64,000 nt of DNA from Paralichthys olivaceus (taxonomy: Eukaryota > Chordata > Actinopteri > Pleuronectiformes > Paralichthyidae). Location of the stretch: the NCBI RefSeq assembly GCF_024713975.1, contig NC_091098.1:15424316-15488315 (forward strand). The letters are read 5' to 3'. The notes under the pieces were generated by a model. It was given only the letters and a program-made list of their open reading frames with translations, had not been told where the DNA came from and did no database searches. Shown one piece after another: positions 60,086 to 64,000 of the stretch. How positions within the stretch are numbered: position 1 is the stretch's first letter; each line of letters begins with the position of its first letter. Both the position numbers and the translations under genes were made by a program.

Positions 60086-61479
60086 CATTATAGTTTCCCT
60101 TTGGTTCATCCCAGATGTTATCAGAGTTTGTTTTGGTGATTTCACTCCAGTAACTGGTTTCCAGACACAATCTACAGTAATTGCTTATTGAAATAGTAGA
60201 TATCCTCACTTTGTAGCATATTAGCATGTTCAGATTTCCACTGCTGACTCACATGGAAACCAAAAGTTACATAAAAAAATAATGTGTGTTTTTCAAGTTT
60301 TGATCAGCTGACACTGTCAGGGTTCAGATTCTGGCATCAGGTTGCAGATTAACTAATGCAGCTTTTTTTTTAAACAGTGGACATGTCTTTGTTGTACACT
60401 GAGAAGCCCAACATACTATGAGTATGAAGTATCAAACCAAACTTTGTTTTACTTTCTGTTCTGATAGAGGCCATCAAGCCAAGACAACCAAGAGGTCACA
60501 CAGTGTAAAGGGTGGTGGGGGGTTGTTGATAACTCAGAACATCTTTATATATGTGTGAAGTGTGCTGGCGTGTCCCATACACACGCATGCATGCACAAAC
60601 ACCGCAAAGTTCTCTCCCTCCCACCTTAACTGCAGGCCTTGCTCTCCATCTCGCTCCGCAGGGGCACAGAGCCTGACCACAGACATCATACTGATTGCTC
60701 ACCGTGGTTGAGTGGTCTGTCCGCATTCCCACCCCGATTCCCTATGTGCAGAAAACCCAACAACGGAAAGCAGCGGTTTGAGAGTGTCTGGGGGTTTGCG
60801 GACAGTAGAGTGTGTCCACCGTGTCTTTTCTAAATCTATCCTCCTCCTCCGCATCTCCTCGACTGCCTTGCTTCTTACCCCTGCAGCAACATGGGAACAA
60901 TTGAGCAGAGACTCAAAACTAGCATGTGTGGAATGTTTTGGACTTGAGGCGAGAGGCTGTAAAAAAAGAAGAGGGCACTTGAGTACGTAGAAGCGTGCAT
61001 CTGCTGGGATGAGTGCAACCTTCCCTCTCTGCTGTGTGACGGGTTGTGGCAGGCCGGTAGATGATGAAGTGATGGAGATGTTAGGAGGCCACAGCCATTG
61101 TGATGCTGGGTGGCTGTTACTCTGGAACTGCCATCTGCTGAAAAGGTCAGTTGCTAGGGGATGATTCTCCTGGACTGTGTCTGCTTCCCAGCTGCCATCC
61201 ACACACCCACACGTACTGGCTTCGGTACGCGCACAAACTCACACACACATATGTGCACACAGCCACACTCACGCTCTTTTCGTTGTTTCCTAGAAATCTG
61301 AAATGAATTTTATTAAATTTGACCATTGGACTGACCACTGTTAATCCACTTGGTAGTTTTCTGTAACTCAAGGTGAGGTTTAGTTGATTATAATTATTTA
61401 TGCAATATGTGTGTGACCAGGCTGTAAACACATATCTTATTACATAATAGCCCTGTGGTCACTTAATGGCACCAAAACA

Positions 61480-61850
61480 ACTGCTTCTGATTATCATATG
61501 AGCGGTGTGAGGGTGTTCCCATCATAACAATGCCCTAATTAATTGGAACCTGGCCGCTGGTCAAACTCTAGTATTACAATGACATTTTTGGGCAGCACGG
61601 AAATCAAATCAGGGTCAAGTGCCAGATCCAAGCCACGGCGCATTGTCCGTTGCAACCACTGCGAGCAGCCTATCATTCATTGCGGCGACCTTAACCCAAT
61701 TTTAAATTCTTTATCATACGCCCTTCAAATTAAGGCCGACTCCACCCAACGGGCATACATTTTTCCACAATTTAGCAGGAATTTTAATAGGAAGCTGCTG
61801 TGCCTTCATTATGCCATATCATCTTCTCTGCGTGTTCTCCAGTGATTGAC
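61480..61850. promoter_or_regulatory. Candidate conserved noncoding element
   Basis: GC-balanced, repeat-free block with a SOX-type AACAATG (61526-61532), a homeodomain double core TAATTAATTG (61536-61545), ACAATG near 61576 and several TAAT/ATTA cores to 61810. There is no coding potential. The call is by composition and motif density only. Confidence 0.3.
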
Positions 61851-62205
61851 CACATGGCTGCATTATTGTCTGGAGAAAAATTTGGGCTCTGGGAAAACCG
61901 TTTCCTTTCTGAGCTTAAGTCATGAACACCCTTGCAAAAAATTGTTCTATTAACTTTGGCCTTTTCCTCCTGTTGTTTTGCTCCTGAAGTTGAGAGTTCC
62001 TGGAATGAGCACATTATGGTTCAATGAAGCTGTTTTGCTGATGAAATGAGAAATAAATCTATCCTGAAAGGAAATAGACCATATAGCAGTTAGTAAGCCC
62101 GAAGACCAAAGCGTTTTCAGCTTATAAAGGAAATACTGCTGCAAAAATGTTTCACTATCAATGTGAAAAAGTGCCGGTTTGATCATGAGTGATACTGCCA
62201 ATGTG

Positions 62206-62237
62206 TTAACCCTAAACATAACCCTAACCCTAGCCCA
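62206..62237. repeat. Short interstitial telomere-like sequence
   Basis: Four degenerate CCCTAA units (ACCCTAAACATAACCCTAAC, then CCTAGCCC). Too short to mean more than chance slippage or a repair scar. Confidence 0.5.
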
Positions 62238-62577
62238 AACCAAAAATAGGACTCAACTGTACCATCGTGCACATCTCCATCTTTTTTCTATCCTCCCTAT
62301 CAAACTCTCCTTCTCTTCATCCCTTTCCTCCTTCCTCACACCCTCACCTCCAGCCTGGGCTTGTCCACTGGCCCTCCACAGATACTGACTTTTGTGTAGC
62401 AGTTGTTTTTGTTTGTGCCCTTCTTACCAGGGCTGCCTGCTCACCGCCTGGCAGCCCCGTGTGTCAAAGGTGGCTGCGGCAGAACAGACTGTGGGAACAG
62501 CCGGTTAGCCTCCGCTGGTCCCCTGCTCCCCAACCAGAGGGGCAACCATCAATCCAGCACTCCCCCTGCCCTGCCCT

Positions 62578-62640
62578 GCACACACACACACTGGAGCACA
62601 AACACACAAATGCCCAACCAAACACACACTCACACACAAA
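62578..62640. repeat. (CA)n-rich simple sequence
   Basis: Interrupted CA dinucleotide tract with short non-CA inserts. Confidence 0.8.
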
Positions 62641-62959
62641 AAGCCTACAACGCTCACACCGTCTCCCAATAATCCTCGGAAGCAATTTCATCTCGACTCG
62701 GGTGGCGGCCCATTGTCGCCAGCCCCTTCAATCTTTCCTTATTAACTCTCGCTTTGTCCCGCATCCGAGCTTCTGGACTCATCTCTCCTACATTCCGATC
62801 GGTGCCGCTCCCAGCACTCCCAGGCAACCTCCATTCGCTAATCCCACTGCCTCCCCCACCAGCCGCCCCACCCCAAGGAACTCTTACTGCTTTTTTTTTT
62901 TCCAACCTGCCGATCACCTACTTACAGAGTAAGGTAGGGGCATTAACTCCATGGGTTTT

Positions 62960-63260
62960 CTGAAGGCAGTGTGTGAAGGCGGGTTGGGTAAAGGAGGAGG
63001 CGGCCACAAAGTGACTCCAGCCCAGACAATTAGAACAATGAGCCGGGCCTGTAGGGGGCTAACTCGCTGCGTCACGCCTGGACGGTGGGGTATTTTGTCA
63101 GTTTAATGAATTGTCCGTCAGGCCAGGGCCACATCGCAGGCTGCGCAGGGAGAGGCCAGCAGGGACCCAGACACTAAGTCGGTATTTATTACACTGCCTT
63201 TGTCACTAATTGAGCTAATTATCACTGACTCCTCAGCACTCCCACAGGCAGCACCCCCTC
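62960..63260. promoter_or_regulatory. Candidate conserved noncoding element with homeodomain and SOX sites
   Basis: GC-balanced block with CAATTAGAACAATG (63027-63040, homeodomain plus SOX core) and a paired site TAATTGAGCTAATTA (63207-63221). Between them lies TTTAATGAATTG near 63100. No open frame of interest crosses it. The assignment is motif-based inference. Confidence 0.3.
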
Positions 63261-64000
63261 CACTCACTCTCTCCACTGACTCTCCCACCTCACTCTCACG
63301 CCTGCGATTTGAACCCTGCCTTCCCTCCTCTTTTTGAAATTATCAGACACTTTCTCTGTCTTTTGCGTTTTTTTATCGCCATGTTTCCATGATTGTGCAT
63401 CATTTTTCTCTCAAGCCTGAGTTGTGGTTTGCTTTCACTGTCCCTATGTTCGACAATATGCAACTTAAAATTCAAATTTTAATTTGTCACAAACACCAAC
63501 CATACACAATACAACATGCAGTGAAATGCTTTGTATGACTCTACTTGATGTAAGGATAAGAAAACCTTTGAAAAATAATGTACTATTTTGCTGAGAAAAT
63601 ATAGTATGAGGAAGAAAGGAAGAGATATAGACAAATATATATATAGATAAATGTACACTGTGAGCCATTTTGTTTGAGCATGTGGTCGCCCATGTTCTCC
63701 TGTAAGAGACTAAATATTAGAGATTAGATCTGTGATCAATATAAACTCGAGGTCTCAGGCTGTCCACCTCATCTGTCGCCCTAATTTGCAGTATATTGGA
63801 ACAATTTCCTCTAATTTCTTATTTGGATTATCTTCATCTCTTCATCTCTCTGCTCAGTCATAACCTCTAATTTCATGGCACAAGCAAAGCAGCCCCTCGT
63901 CCTCCTGCACTTTTCTCATCACTCTCCTTGGTGTGACTGTACGTCACCCTGTCTGCCCTCACAGCTACAACTCTTGTCGCTCTGTTAATTGGACTTCTGG

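Larger units (their letters stand above)
51691..64000. other. Gene-free region downstream of ikzf4
   Basis: I see no exon with conserved protein and splice sites on either strand. The left part (51.7-56.6 kb) is AT-rich. 56.6-58.3 kb is mixed, with GT repeats. 58.9-60.1 kb carries repeats. 60.5-64 kb is GC-balanced and unique-looking, with several candidate regulatory blocks. The longest open frame (52745-53257, plus, 170 codons) lacks homology and composition support. Confidence 0.55.

Noticed and set aside
62206..62237. Telomere-like CCCTAA units as a chromosome-fusion relic
   Set aside because: Only about four degenerate units, far too short to support a fusion.
62267..62932. 221-codon plus-strand frame with THTHTH and Pro/Ser runs
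   Set aside because: Translation of CA repeats and C-rich low-complexity DNA, with no conserved motif or splice context.

Overview
This 64 kb window is vertebrate nuclear DNA and almost certainly from a ray-finned (teleost) fish. It has intron-split genes with canonical GT-AG junctions, fish-type interspersed repeats, and the conserved order KMT2D - DHH - LMBR1L - DNAJC22 known from human 12q13, here compressed. I cannot name the species. I rebuilt the gene models by following reading frame and intron phase across every junction. All internal junctions reported for the five genes keep phase.

Layout, left to right: (1) kmt2d, minus strand, 5' part only (1-9896, 31 coding exons in about 10 kb, plus a probable noncoding first exon near 12.2-12.6 kb). 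The gene runs off the left edge inside a large exon after the HMG box. It encodes the N-terminal and central PHD clusters of the H3K4 methyltransferase; the FYRN/FYRC and SET parts lie outside the window. (2) dhh, minus strand (16948-21119, 3 exons, 461 aa), a complete Desert hedgehog precursor. Its Hedgehog autoprocessing (Hint) domain keeps Cys1, Thr69 and His72 but has His at position 46, where the cholesterol-activating Asp is expected. (3) About 7.6 kb between dhh and lmbr1l with repeats, a tRNA-like SINE and a tetranucleotide microsatellite. (4) lmbr1l, minus strand (28746-40451, 16 coding exons, about 471 aa), with a 5.8 kb first intron. (5) A divergent promoter interval (40452-42431) with GA/GT microsatellites and a perfect 19-bp stem hairpin. 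(6) dnajc22, plus strand (42432-43684, 3 coding exons, 340 aa), a TM2-type membrane J-protein. (7) ikzf4 (Eos), plus strand (46533-49716, 7 coding exons, 568 aa), with a CpG-rich 5' region near 44.4-45.0 kb and a 3'UTR of about 2 kb. (8) A gene-free stretch from about 51.7 to 64 kb with repeats, simple sequence and a few GC-balanced blocks rich in homeodomain and SOX core sites that look like candidate enhancers.

The genes do not form one pathway. The block matters mainly as an ohnolog segment: KMT2D/DHH/LMBR1L is paralogous to KMT2C/SHH/LMBR1. The best candidate for new biology is the altered autoprocessing active site of dhh. Second is a fourth PHD finger in the first kmt2d cluster, which resembles KMT2C and which I believe human KMT2D lacks. 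I saw no new multi-gene system.
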